A DNA stretch of 59,100 bases from an uncultured bacterium (GCA_903906425.1 CAIVKH010000366.1:1-59100); one strand, 5' to 3'; positions 51,100 through 59,100 are shown, numbered from the stretch's first letter. Numbers and translations are program-made. Notes: generated by a model from the letters alone, not told the origin.

Positions 51100-54000
51100 T
51101 GAAATTTTTCGAGCACTCGAACAATGAAGTTTCCCTCGCGAAACAAAGGCGCAGATTTCCAATGATTGGAAATTTTCGTGGGCGGTCTTTTCCAATCATT
51201 GGAAACCATCGACCGGCGCGCCGGGCATTGCGACAACTTGTGACCGGTGCTCTGCTGGCGCTGGCGGCCACGGGAAAAGTTTGCGCGACGACGCTGCTGA
51301 TCGAGGCGGAAGATCTCGAAGCGACCGGCAGATGGCTGGTCGAGACCGGCCACAAGGACGTGCATAAATTCATCATCGCCAGCGCTGACGCCCGCAAAGC
51401 GCCGGCCGCGGGCGCAATCGAAATTCCGCACGCGGGAAACTGGCATCTCTGGGTGCGCAGCAAAGATTTTCCTGCTGATCGCCCCGGCATTCGGTTTTTT
51501 TCCGTCCGCATCGGCGGAGAAAAATCGAAGACGATTTTCGGGAAGCACGGCCGCCGCGAATCCGATGGCTGGGCGTGGGAAGATGGCGGCACGCTCGATC
51601 TGGCCGCCGGCCCGGTGCTCGTTGTCGTCGGCGAAGAAGTCGCGCCGTCGGCCCGCTGCGACGCGCTGCTGCTCACCGACAGTTCGTCGTACAAACCCGA
51701 CGACGAGCCGGCGAAACTCGGCAAGCAGCGCGCGAAATTTATTCCGCTCATCGTCAGCGAAGAATCCCGGCAGGCAATTTTGCCCGCGCCGGTCGGTGCG
51801 GTTGACGAAAACCCTGTCGCCGTTTTGGAGAACGATTCGCTGCGGCTGGCGTTTCATCTGGCGGCAACCGCATCCGGCACGGCGGTCGTCTTGCGCGCGG
51901 CCACACGCGCCGGCAGCGAATGGCGGACGCTTGGTGAAGATGCCAGCGCGGAGCATTACGATGTTCTGTTTCGTCCGAAGGAAAGCGACCCGAAGATCAA
52001 TTCCTCGCTGGTTCATCCGACGTGGGACATGAGTTTCCTTCCTATGTCCGAAGTCCGCGCCGGCACAAATTCCATTTTGACGCGCACCGAGCCGGCAACG
52101 GCGCCGTGGTTCGCGGGCCAGTGTTTTCCGCTCCGCCCCTCGGGCGCACGGCAACGGGACGCGCAAACCGTCGAGCTGACTTTTCCGCCGACTGCGGCCG
52201 GAAAACTTTCGGCCGTGTGGCATTTGCCGGACCGCCAGCCCGCCGCGGAAGTGTCGCTCGAATTCGCGCCGGACAAGCCGGGACATTTTTCGCTCGGCTA
52301 TCACGCGCCGCTCGCCGTGCCGCCAGCGGACACGGATTTCATGCTTCTGCCGTTCATGTATCACGGTCACCGTTTCCCGGAAAAGCCGGTCACTGTTCTG
52401 AGCGCGCTGACGCCGACTCCGATGACGCTGGTGAATCGTGGAGGCGTCTCGTGCGCGCTGGCAGCGGACCCGCGCGCGTTGCCGTTCGAGTGGCCCTCCG
52501 CGTCGAATTCGCGCTACGCATTTGCCCTCCGCAACGAATCGGGACTGGCGCAGCCGATCGTCTATTCGCCAGTCCTCGGCCAACCCGGAAGCGTCTCCGA
52601 TGGTTCCGCGATCCACGCTTCATTTCGTCTTTGGGTTCAGCGCGGCGATTGGTACGCGGCGTTTCGGCGCATCGCCGACGAAGTCTTCCATCTCGCTGAT
52701 TATCGCCGTCCCGTCTTCGCGTCGCTTTCTGACACGGCGCTGAATCTGCTCGACCTGTTGCGAAATGAAAGAGCATCCGGCTGGGATGCGCGGGCGAAAG
52801 GCCCGTGGAACATCGAGAGCCGCAACATCGTCACGCAATCGTCGCCGCTGACGTATTTGAGCTATTACCTTCTGACCGGCGACGAAGATTTCTACCGCCG
52901 TTTCGCGCTGCCGTCGCTGGAATTTCTGCTTTCGCGGCCCGGCCCGCATTTTGCCGCCGAGTGCGAAATCGGCGACGGATATTACAAGCACCAGCCGATG
53001 CGCGGGCCGGGTTCGTTTTATGGCGCGGGCGTCTTCGCATCCGCATTCGCGATGACTCAAGGCCGCAGCGCGGCATTCGGTTCGTTCTGTCTGAACGACG
53101 ACGGCTCGGTTCGCGCCGCGCACAGCGGGGGCCACGCGCAACCGTTCGAAGATTCGCTCGCGCTTTTCGAACTCACGGGAGAGCAGCGCTGGCTCGCAGA
53201 GGCGATTCAAGGCGCGGACAAATATATCGCGGAAAACATGGCGAAGCTTCCGTCGCGCGACATCGGGCCGTTGCCGTTCGTGAACGTAACGTTCATTCCC
53301 GATTGGGAAGGCTTGCTTCATCTTTACGACGCGACCGGTGAGCTGCGATTTCTCGACGCGGCATACGAAGGCGCGCGGTGGCTGATGACGACGCTGTGGA
53401 CGCAGCCGCCGTTCCCCGACGGAGACACGACGATCAATCCCGGCGGCGTTTTCGACAACGCGCGGCACGTCTGGGTGATGGGTGACAGACTTTTCCGGCG
53501 CGGCCTTTTCGACGGTCTGTTTTCGCCGGAGAACGTGAAGCTCCCGGCCGTGCAATTGCCGGAGCATCGCGTTCCTGCGTGGCAGGTGAGCAACATCGGC
53601 CTCGGCCTCGAACAGCCCTGCACCTACACGCGACGCGGCCCGCATGCGAACATCATGATGAGCACGTGGGCGCCGAATCTGTTGCGGCCGGCGAGCGCGA
53701 CGCACGACGACGCATTTCGGATCGCCGCGCGCAACGCGACCATCGGCCGCTTCGCAAATTATCCGGGCTACTACCTCGACGGCATGACCGACCAATGCCA
53801 GCGGCCTGATTATCCGCTCGCCGGCCCGGATGTGACGTGCCTCTACGTTCATCACATCGTTCCGTTTGCCGCGTATGTGCTCGACTATCTTTTCACCGAC
53901 GCCGAAACGCGCTCCGGCGGCGCGGTCGCGTTTCCGTCCACGCGCCAGTTCGGTTACGTCTGGTTCGACAGCCGGTTGTTCGGCCACGCGCCGGGAAAAG

Positions 54001-54659
54001 TTTATGGCCAGCCCTCGTGGCCGTGGCTGCATCGCACTGCCGCGACGGTTGACAGCATCAACGTTGATCGAGTGCTCGCACACGGCGACGGAAAATTCCA
54101 CGTCGTCCTGCTGAATCAAGTTCGCGAAGCGCAAACGGTGAACGTGAAATTCGACGAGAAAATTCTCGGACGCCCGCTCGCAAACGCGGCGGCGAAATTC
54201 TGGTTGAACAATCAGCCGGCGTCGCCGCTCGCCGTAAAAGATTCCGCCGCTCGCGTCGAACTCCCGCCGCTCGGCATCGCCGCGCTCACGCTCGATGGCG
54301 TGAACATTGATGTTCCGACACACCGCGCTGCGCCGCCGGAAAAATTTTCGCTGCCGAAAGAACCCGGCGTTCGTCGCGCGGCGATTCCCGGTTCCAAACT
54401 TGAAGCCATCGGCACGATCATCGAAGTGCCGCCGTTCGCGTGGCGCGATTTGTACGTCTATGTCACCGCCGGTCTCGACGATTGCCGATCGGCGAAACTT
54501 CGCTATCGCGTCGGCGATGGCCCCGAAAAGGAAGTCGCGGCCGGCCGATTCCCATGGGAATTTTCCGCCCGGATCGAGGACACGAAATCACCTGTCACGT
54601 GGCAGGTGGATGTCGAGCTGGCCGATGGCCGGAAAGTCACCGCCGCGCTCGCTAAATGA
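51099..54659 (+). CDS. Very large secreted protein, probable six-hairpin glycosidase-like CAZyme
   Basis: A beta-rich N-terminal region (IEAEDLEATGRWLVETG, GNWHLWVRSKDFP) looks like a carbohydrate-binding module. The middle (about 540-900) is alpha-helical with FRRIADEVFHLADY, YLSYYLLTGDEDFYRRF and FDNARHVWVMGDRLF, consistent with an (alpha/alpha)6 toroid. C-terminal beta domains follow. Start is uncertain: ATG 51099 overlaps the previous stop (TGATG) but would translate the palindromic pair as FPMIGN...FPIIGN; TTG 51228 or GTG 51240 would begin directly at the signal peptide QLVTGALLALAATGKVCA. Catalytic residues not assigned. Confidence 0.7.
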   Translation: MKFFEHSNNEVSLAKQRRRFPMIGNFRGRSFPIIGNHRPARRALRQLVTGALLALAATGKVCATTLLIEAEDLEATGRWLVETGHKDVHKFIIASADARKAPAAGAIEIPHAGNWHLWVRSKDFPADRPGIRFFSVRIGGEKSKTIFGKHGRRESDGWAWEDGGTLDLAAGPVLVVVGEEVAPSARCDALLLTDSSSYKPDDEPAKLGKQRAKFIPLIVSEESRQAILPAPVGAVDENPVAVLENDSLRLAFHLAATASGTAVVLRAATRAGSEWRTLGEDASAEHYDVLFRPKESDPKINSSLVHPTWDMSFLPMSEVRAGTNSILTRTEPATAPWFAGQCFPLRPSGARQRDAQTVELTFPPTAAGKLSAVWHLPDRQPAAEVSLEFAPDKPGHFSLGYHAPLAVPPADTDFMLLPFMYHGHRFPEKPVTVLSALTPTPMTLVNRGGVSCALAADPRALPFEWPSASNSRYAFALRNESGLAQPIVYSPVLGQPGSVSDGSAIHASFRLWVQRGDWYAAFRRIADEVFHLADYRRPVFASLSDTALNLLDLLRNERASGWDARAKGPWNIESRNIVTQSSPLTYLSYYLLTGDEDFYRRFALPSLEFLLSRPGPHFAAECEIGDGYYKHQPMRGPGSFYGAGVFASAFAMTQGRSAAFGSFCLNDDGSVRAAHSGGHAQPFEDSLALFELTGEQRWLAEAIQGADKYIAENMAKLPSRDIGPLPFVNVTFIPDWEGLLHLYDATGELRFLDAAYEGARWLMTTLWTQPPFPDGDTTINPGGVFDNARHVWVMGDRLFRRGLFDGLFSPENVKLPAVQLPEHRVPAWQVSNIGLGLEQPCTYTRRGPHANIMMSTWAPNLLRPASATHDDAFRIAARNATIGRFANYPGYYLDGMTDQCQRPDYPLAGPDVTCLYVHHIVPFAAYVLDYLFTDAETRSGGAVAFPSTRQFGYVWFDSRLFGHAPGKVYGQPSWPWLHRTAATVDSINVDRVLAHGDGKFHVVLLNQVREAQTVNVKFDEKILGRPLANAAAKFWLNNQPASPLAVKDSAARVELPPLGIAALTLDGVNIDVPTHRAAPPEKFSLPKEPGVRRAAIPGSKLEAIGTIIEVPPFAWRDLYVYVTAGLDDCRSAKLRYRVGDGPEKEVAAGRFPWEFSARIEDTKSPVTWQVDVELADGRKVTAALAK
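51157..51204. repeat. Paired 15-bp palindrome, locus 14 (G/C, 33-bp phase)
   Basis: TTCCAATGATTGGAA at 51157-51171 and TTCCAATCATTGGAA at 51190-51204, 33 bp apart, 57 bp after the stop at 51099 and either inside or just upstream of the next coding region depending on its true start. Confidence 0.95.
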
Positions 54660-54669
54660 AAATCGTCAT

Positions 54670-54716
54670 TTCCAATCATTGGAAGTTTTCGTGAGCGTAT
54701 TTTCCAATGATTGGAA
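54670..54716. repeat. Paired 15-bp palindrome, locus 15 (C/G)
   Basis: TTCCAATCATTGGAA at 54670-54684 and TTCCAATGATTGGAA at 54702-54716, 32 bp apart, 10 bp after the stop at 54659. Confidence 0.95.
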
Positions 54717-54777
54717 ATTGCGGTGATGTTTGCGGACGATGACGCAGCATCGCAAGCAAGTCGGATGGCGGATAAGA

Positions 54778-57189
54778 ATGGCGAACAACATGAACAAATT
54801 TTATTTCCTCGTTTTGCTGGCGCTGGCCTTGCCGTGCAGCGCGCTTACCGTCCGCGTTGATCCGGCTGGCGGCGCGCCGCGATGGGTCGTGAACGGCGAG
54901 CCAGTCCGCGCGAGAGTTTTCTGGGGCGCGCCGGGCGCGTCCAACGTCAGAATTTTTCCCGCGCCGCAGCAGGTCGAATTCGAATTTACCGCGGAAGAAA
55001 GCGCGGACACCGGCACGATGCATTTCCGGTTTGGCAGGACGCCGGGCGAAATTTTTCTCGATGACATCCGCGTCGAGGATCTCGACACGACGAATGACAT
55101 CATGCCGCGATGCGATTTTGAAAACGGGCAGGAAAGTTTTTTGCGCGACTGGACGTTCTGGCCGCCGGGCGCGGCGAATACCGTCGGCTCCATCGCGGTC
55201 GTGACGAACGCCGGCAACGGCGGATCGGCGGCGTTGCGCGTGACGCTGAAAGCGCCGCCGAACGGCGAATGGCCGGACTTCCACATTTATCATCACGCGA
55301 ATTTGAAGATCATCTCCGGCCATCGCTATCGCGCGAGCTTCTGGATTCGCGCCAGCTCGTCGCGCGCGCTGACGACGGCGTTTTACCGGCCGGGAAATCC
55401 GTACGTTTTTCTGGGTGGTCCGAAAGATTCGTTCGTGTCGGAAATCAAACTGGCCGCGGATGCGGGCGTGGATTTCGTCAGCTTCCCGATTGGAATGCCG
55501 TGGCCGAAGCCGGGACAAAACGAGGATTGGACCGGCGTGGACGCTTCGTGCAAACGCGTGCTCGATGCAAATTCGAAGGCGCTGCTCATTCCGCGAATTC
55601 CGATGGACCCGCCGGAGTGGTGGCGCGATGCGCATCCTGATGAAGTGATGCAATGGGAAAACGGACGGCGCGATCACGCCGTGCCTGCATCGCCGGTTTA
55701 TCGCCACGATGCGGCGGAGCGTCTCGCGGCACTCGTCGGACATCTCGAAGAAAAATTCGGCGATCACGTCGCTGGCTATCATCCGAACGGCCAGAACACC
55801 GGCGAGTGGTTTTATGAATCGTCGTGGGAAAAATTCCTGAACGGCTACGCGCCCGCCGATCTCGTCGGGTGGCGCGCGTGGCTAAAAACGAAATATCGGA
55901 GTGACGACGAATTGCGCCGCGCGTGGAATTCGACGAACGTCACGCTCGCTGCCGCGCTCGTTCCGACCGCCGCAGCGCGGCACGCGTCGCCGTTCGGAAT
56001 TCTTCGCGATCCCGAAAAAGAACGCGCGCTGATTGACTGGGCGGAATTCCAGCAGCAGGCGATGGCTGATTGCGTCTGCGAACTTGCACACGCGGCGCGG
56101 ACATCTTCGCACGGACGCAAACTCGTTCTGTTTTTTTACGGTTACGTTTTCGAGCTGTCCGGGCTGCACACCGGCGCGGGCGTGTCCGGCCATTTTGCGT
56201 TGCGCCGCGTGCTCGACTGCCCGGATATTGATGTTTTGTGCTCGCCGATTTCGTATTTTGACCGCGGCCTCGGCGGAAACGCGCCGTCAATGACCGCCGC
56301 GGAAAGCGTCTCGCTCGCCGGGAAAATGTGGCTGAACGAGGACGACACGCACACGTACCTCGCGACCGAGCAGCCGCCCGGATGGGATGCGCACGTCAAC
56401 ACCATAGAGGACACCAATCGCGAGCTGATTCGCAACGTCTCGCAGGAATCGCTGCGGAATTTTGGAACGTGGTGGATGGATCTTTGCGCGAGCGGATGGT
56501 TCAACGATTCGCGGATGTGGGATCAGATGGCGCGTTTGAAATCGCTCGATGACGCGATGCTGAAAACTCCGACGCCGTTCCGTCCCGATGTTGCCGCGGT
56601 GATTGACGAACGCGTGATGTTGCGCGTCGCGCCGAATGGCGCGCGCGTGACCTGGCCGGGAATTTACGAGGCCCGCCGCACGCTCGGCCGGATGGGCACG
56701 CCGTTCGGGCAATATTTGCTCGACGATGTTCTCGCCGGCCGCGTCCACGCGAAACTGTTCGTGTTTTTGAATCCGTGGGATTTGTCCGCCGCCGAGCGCG
56801 AAACCTTGTTGCGCGTCACGGCCGGCAGCGCCCGCGTTTGGTGTTGTTTGCCGGACCGTTTTGACGGCGACCATGTTTTGCCGGAAACGAAACAGCAATT
56901 CAGCAGCACAAACGGCGCGTCATTTTTCGTGCTCTCGCCCGGCCTGACCGCGGATTTGTTGCGAGCCGCCGCGCGTGAAGCCGGCGTGCATCTTTTCACG
57001 CAGACGAATTGCAACGTTTATGCGAACGGCCCGTTCGTCGCATTGCACGCGTCGCAGGAAGGTCCGATCGAAGTCGATACCGGCAGGCCCGGCGAAATCA
57101 CGGACGTGATAACGGGCGAAGTCGTCGGCCACGGCCCGAAGATTTCTCTGCCGATGAAGCGCGGTGATACGCGGGTGTTGAAATATTGA
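54778..57189 (+). CDS. Secreted GH42-like TIM-barrel glycoside hydrolase (803 aa)
   Basis: ATG 54778 follows GGCGGATAAG; MNKFYFLVLLALALPCSA is the signal peptide. An N-terminal beta domain (about residues 20-215, including DDIRVEDLDTTND and HRYRASFWIRASSS) resembles a carbohydrate-binding module. The barrel starts near IKLAADAGVDFVSFPIGMPWP. HPNGQNTGEWFYESSW holds the probable acid/base Glu, followed by FLNGYAPADLVGWRAWLKTKY, as in GH42-type beta-galactosidases. A flavodoxin-like trimerisation-type domain (from about 610, RPDVAAVIDERVMLR) and a short C-terminal beta domain complete the GH42 order. The substrate is likely a beta-linked galactoside or related glycan. Confidence 0.78.
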   Translation: MANNMNKFYFLVLLALALPCSALTVRVDPAGGAPRWVVNGEPVRARVFWGAPGASNVRIFPAPQQVEFEFTAEESADTGTMHFRFGRTPGEIFLDDIRVEDLDTTNDIMPRCDFENGQESFLRDWTFWPPGAANTVGSIAVVTNAGNGGSAALRVTLKAPPNGEWPDFHIYHHANLKIISGHRYRASFWIRASSSRALTTAFYRPGNPYVFLGGPKDSFVSEIKLAADAGVDFVSFPIGMPWPKPGQNEDWTGVDASCKRVLDANSKALLIPRIPMDPPEWWRDAHPDEVMQWENGRRDHAVPASPVYRHDAAERLAALVGHLEEKFGDHVAGYHPNGQNTGEWFYESSWEKFLNGYAPADLVGWRAWLKTKYRSDDELRRAWNSTNVTLAAALVPTAAARHASPFGILRDPEKERALIDWAEFQQQAMADCVCELAHAARTSSHGRKLVLFFYGYVFELSGLHTGAGVSGHFALRRVLDCPDIDVLCSPISYFDRGLGGNAPSMTAAESVSLAGKMWLNEDDTHTYLATEQPPGWDAHVNTIEDTNRELIRNVSQESLRNFGTWWMDLCASGWFNDSRMWDQMARLKSLDDAMLKTPTPFRPDVAAVIDERVMLRVAPNGARVTWPGIYEARRTLGRMGTPFGQYLLDDVLAGRVHAKLFVFLNPWDLSAAERETLLRVTAGSARVWCCLPDRFDGDHVLPETKQQFSSTNGASFFVLSPGLTADLLRAAAREAGVHLFTQTNCNVYANGPFVALHASQEGPIEVDTGRPGEITDVITGEVVGHGPKISLPMKRGDTRVLKY

Positions 57190-57194
57190 AAAAA

Positions 57195-57272
57195 TGGGGT
57201 GACCGACGGGATTTGAACCCGCGACGTCCAGGGCCACAACCTGGCGCTCTGCCGGACTGAGCTACGGCCACC
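57195..57272 (-). tRNA. tRNA-His (GTG), CCA encoded
   Basis: On the minus strand, an acceptor arm GTGGCCG/CGGTCAC with the extra G-1 opposite C73 that marks tRNA-His; D-arm TAGCTCAGTCCGGCAGAGC; anticodon stem CCAGG/CCTGG with loop TTGTGGC (anticodon GTG); T-arm GCGGGTTCAAATCCCGT. The 3' CCA is encoded (57195-57197). Convergent with the GH42-like gene, 5 bp beyond its stop. Confidence 0.97.
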
Positions 57273-57358
57273 ATCCAAGCCGGCGAAAAGTAGTGTCCGC
57301 GCGCAGGAAAGCAAAAGAAAAAAATCGCGGCGCGCGGCGCGCGTGCTACCGTTTGCCC

Positions 57359-57769
57359 ATGTTCAACGTTTCTCCGGAAAAAGAATCGGCGCTGATCAGC
57401 CGGATGGCGCAGCTCGGCATACGCGAGGCGGACATCGAGGAAAAGTTCGTCCGCGGCTCCGGCGCTGGCGGACAGAAGATCAACAAAACTTCATCGTGCG
57501 TCTATCTTCTGCACAAGCCGACCGGCATCGAAATCAAATGCCAGCGCGAGCGCTCGCAGACGCTCAACCGTTTCTTCGCGCGCCGCGAATTGTGTGACCG
57601 GATCGAAGAGGAGCGCGAAGGCGAACGCAGCGCGCGCCAGCAGGCCTTCGAGAAAATCCGCCGACAGAAACGCCGCCGCTCCCGCCGCCAGCGCCAGCGG
57701 ATGCTCGACGACAAACACAAACACTCCGAAAAGAAATCCGCGCGCCGCTGGCAAACCGGCCCGGACTGA
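57359..57769 (+). CDS. RF-1 domain peptidyl-tRNA hydrolase (ribosome-rescue, 136 aa)
   Basis: A stand-alone class-I release-factor catalytic domain: EKFVRGSGAGGQKINKTSS contains the GGQ (residues 37-39) that hydrolyses peptidyl-tRNA. There is no codon-recognition domain. The C-terminal third is extremely basic (KIRRQKRRRSRRQRQRM), like the rRNA-contacting tails of ArfB/YaeJ and the mitochondrial C12orf65 (MTRFR) type. Likely frees stalled ribosomes. ATG 57359 gives the family-like N-terminus. Confidence 0.92.
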   Translation: MFNVSPEKESALISRMAQLGIREADIEEKFVRGSGAGGQKINKTSSCVYLLHKPTGIEIKCQRERSQTLNRFFARRELCDRIEEEREGERSARQQAFEKIRRQKRRRSRRQRQRMLDDKHKHSEKKSARRWQTGPD

Positions 57770-57771
57770 GA

Positions 57772-58260
57772 TCAGAATCCGCGTAATTCGTTCCACCCCG
57801 CGTGCGTGATCTTGCGACGCGTGTTGATGAGATGCGGGATGGATTCTTCCTCCAGAAAATCCAGCGGGTTGTCGTCGATAAAGCCGCTGTCGGCGCGCAG
57901 GCCGCGGATGTGCATGTGGCCGGGTACATGTACGGGCGCAGCCTGAAATGGAGATTTCCAATGGTTGGAAACTTGCGCGGTGGGATTTTCCAATCATTGG
58001 AAAATGTGTTGCCGCCACTGCGTAACCGGCCGTGGGTGCCGAATTGGATCCCGGCGAGCAGGGTTGATGGCTCGGAGCATGGGGCGTCGCGGGTTGCAGT
58101 CCTTGGTGGTGCCGTACTGCCGTTCGAAGACCGTTGAGACCACCTTCAGCGCACGGCCCGCCGCGCTCGCCAAACAAGCCTTTGATGTGTGTGATCTGGA
58201 GACGCCGAAGAAATTCAGGGCCGTATCGGCACTTGGAAACGTCTCTGTCTGACGCCTCAT
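57772..58260 (-). pseudogene. Remnant of an IS1380-like DDE transposase split by a palindromic pair
   Basis: On the minus strand, 58260-58005 encodes RQTETFPSADTALNFFGVS and VVSTVFERQYGTTKDCNPRRP. The second stretch resembles the first catalytic-Asp region of IS1380-type transposases (DSTVFERYG...GYNPxxPGRPS), but the Asp is lost. After the palindromic pair (57956-58002) the same strand encodes MHIRGLRADSGFIDDNPLD with FLEEESIPHLI, resembling the second-Asp region (IRADSGFF...LDFLEE). The middle of the enzyme is missing and no complete terminal inverted repeats are seen. The alignment is from memory of the family, so moderate confidence. Confidence 0.45.
57956..58002. repeat. Paired 15-bp palindrome, locus 16 (variant G/C)
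   Basis: TTCCAATGGTTGGAA at 57956-57970 and TTCCAATCATTGGAA at 57988-58002, 32 bp apart. Copy 1 carries one arm change that leaves a G-T type wobble with copy 2. It lies within the transposase remnant. Confidence 0.9.
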
Positions 58261-58359
58261 GCATTGGAATTTCCGTGTTGAGTCGGCGCGGGTGGGGGGA
58301 GTAATGTTCAGCCCGATTGTAACGTTTCGAACGAACTTATTTCTTGCAGGAGTACAACC

Positions 58360-59100
58360 ATGAGAGCGAGGAAATTTGGACTGGTTCCGGCGATCATCTC
58401 GATGTGCTGTTTGATGACGGTGGCCCGGCCCGGCGACGGCGTCGCGGATGTGATGACGAACACAGATATTCCAGGATTTTCGTCGTTCACCAACGGGCTG
58501 AACTGGCTCAGCGGCGTGGCACCAACTTCCGGCGTGGCCTATTCGACGACGAACTTTTCGATTCGCACGCCGGACAGCGCTGTGTCGGCCACATTTCCCG
58601 GTGATTCGCTGTCTCTTGACGCCGGCGGGGGACTTGGCATGAAGGGAACCGCCTCCGGCGTGGTGACGATCACAAACCTGATTTTGAATGGCGGCACGGT
58701 CAATAATTCCGTCGGCCCCTCCGCGCAGAGGCTGGCAGGCCGGATTACCGTTGCGAGCAATTCGACATTGAACATCGGAAGCGATGCGATAACGGGATTC
58801 CGGCAATTGAACATCGCCGCACCAATTGGCGGAACTGCGGGCCTGACGGTGACTGACAACGCGGGGACGAATTTTGGCCAGATCGTTTTTGCTGCGAGCA
58901 ACAGCCTGGCCTCTTTTGTGAAGGTCAATGCGGGCACGCTGTCGCTGAGCAACGCCTTTGCGGTCGGCGGCGCGACGAATGTTGCCGCGACAAACGGCGC
59001 GGCGATCCAGGCGAACCTGAGCACAAATTATGCGCCCGTTCCGCTGACAATCATGGGCGCAGGGCCGGTTTCGACGCCGAATGGCGGCGCGCTGTTTTTC
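58360..59100 (+). CDS. Exported autotransporter-associated beta-strand-repeat protein, 3' end cut by window
   Basis: ATG 58360 follows GCAGGAG and the frame is open for all 247 codons to the window edge. The signal peptide is MRARKFGLVPAIISMCCLMTVA. The rest is Gly/Asn/Thr/Ser-rich with short alternating strands (GVVTITNLILNGGTVNNS, GRITVASNSTLNIGSDA, FVKVNAGTLSLSNAFAVGG), the pattern of autotransporter-associated beta-strand (PATR-like) repeats forming a beta-helical passenger. In PVC bacteria these giant proteins often end in a PEP-CTERM-like sorting tail; the end is not visible here. Confidence 0.85.
   Translation, partial: MRARKFGLVPAIISMCCLMTVARPGDGVADVMTNTDIPGFSSFTNGLNWLSGVAPTSGVAYSTTNFSIRTPDSAVSATFPGDSLSLDAGGGLGMKGTASGVVTITNLILNGGTVNNSVGPSAQRLAGRITVASNSTLNIGSDAITGFRQLNIAAPIGGTAGLTVTDNAGTNFGQIVFAASNSLASFVKVNAGTLSLSNAFAVGGATNVAATNGAAIQANLSTNYAPVPLTIMGAGPVSTPNGGALFF

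Noticed and set aside
52620-54323. 567-residue minus-strand frame
   Set aside because: Antisense shadow of the large secreted protein; Arg-rich, no motifs.

Overview
This is a roughly 60% GC stretch of a Gram-negative (diderm) chromosome. The gene content suggests the Verrucomicrobiota/Kiritimatiellota/Lentisphaerota part of the PVC group, inferred from family content only. Supporting features are Tat-exported Gfo/Idh/MocA oxidoreductases, a ThuA-domain protein, a HEAT-repeat exported protein, a GFTLIE pseudopilin-like protein, NxGQLK repeats, GLUG-repeat and autotransporter-associated beta-strand proteins, parallel beta-helix and GH-like secreted enzymes, and an outer-membrane protein ending in Phe. 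Phylum rank cannot be settled without searches.

Layout. 1-7.2 kb: a cut-off GLUG surface protein (minus), a helical unknown protein, a repeat-rich noncoding block with a 21-bp tandem array, and a 1269-aa exported protein with tandem DUF3857/transglutaminase modules, the second catalytically dead. 7.2-11.9 kb: a small coiled-coil protein, a GT39-like membrane protein, a thioredoxin-fold protein without its CXXC cysteines, a YdjM-like membrane protein and a UspA protein. 12-16.4 kb: a beta-helix (GH141-like) protein and a GH10-like lipoprotein. 16.5-22.5 kb: AsmA-like, TPR, SEDS (FtsW/RodA), outer-membrane barrel, bisphosphate nucleotidase and DEDD exonuclease genes. 22.5-28.5 kb: an oxidoreductase, a frameshifted membrane-protein pseudogene, an M14 carboxypeptidase, a double discoidin protein, a PfkB kinase and GmhA. 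28.6-31.5 kb: accB-accC-asp23-amaP (minus). 31.8-37 kb: a complete MarR-TolC-HlyD-MacB type efflux operon (minus). 37.3-45.1 kb: two more oxidoreductases, an NCS1-type permease, ThuA and HEAT proteins, probably a sugar-related catabolic neighbourhood. 45-51 kb: a degenerate GGDEF/receiver protein, a pseudopilin, small lipoproteins, a 56-aa Cys-rich protein and a YadA-head-like lipoprotein. 51-57.2 kb: two very large secreted, probably carbohydrate-active proteins. 57.2-59.1 kb: tRNA-His, a peptidyl-tRNA-hydrolase type release factor, a transposase remnant and the start of a beta-strand-repeat surface protein.

The most striking feature is a dispersed repeat family. A 15-bp perfect palindrome, TTCCAATSATTGGAA, occurs 33 times at 16 loci. 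It never occurs alone in its canonical form: there are 15 pairs and one triplet. Start-to-start spacing is 32 bp in 14 of 17 intervals and 33 bp in the other three, close to three helical turns. Twelve of the 16 loci lie within 60 bp 3' of a stop codon. Several pairs are exact reverse complements of one another, and one diverged pair shows matching changes in both copies. I see no cas, RAYT or recombinase gene in the window that would explain them.
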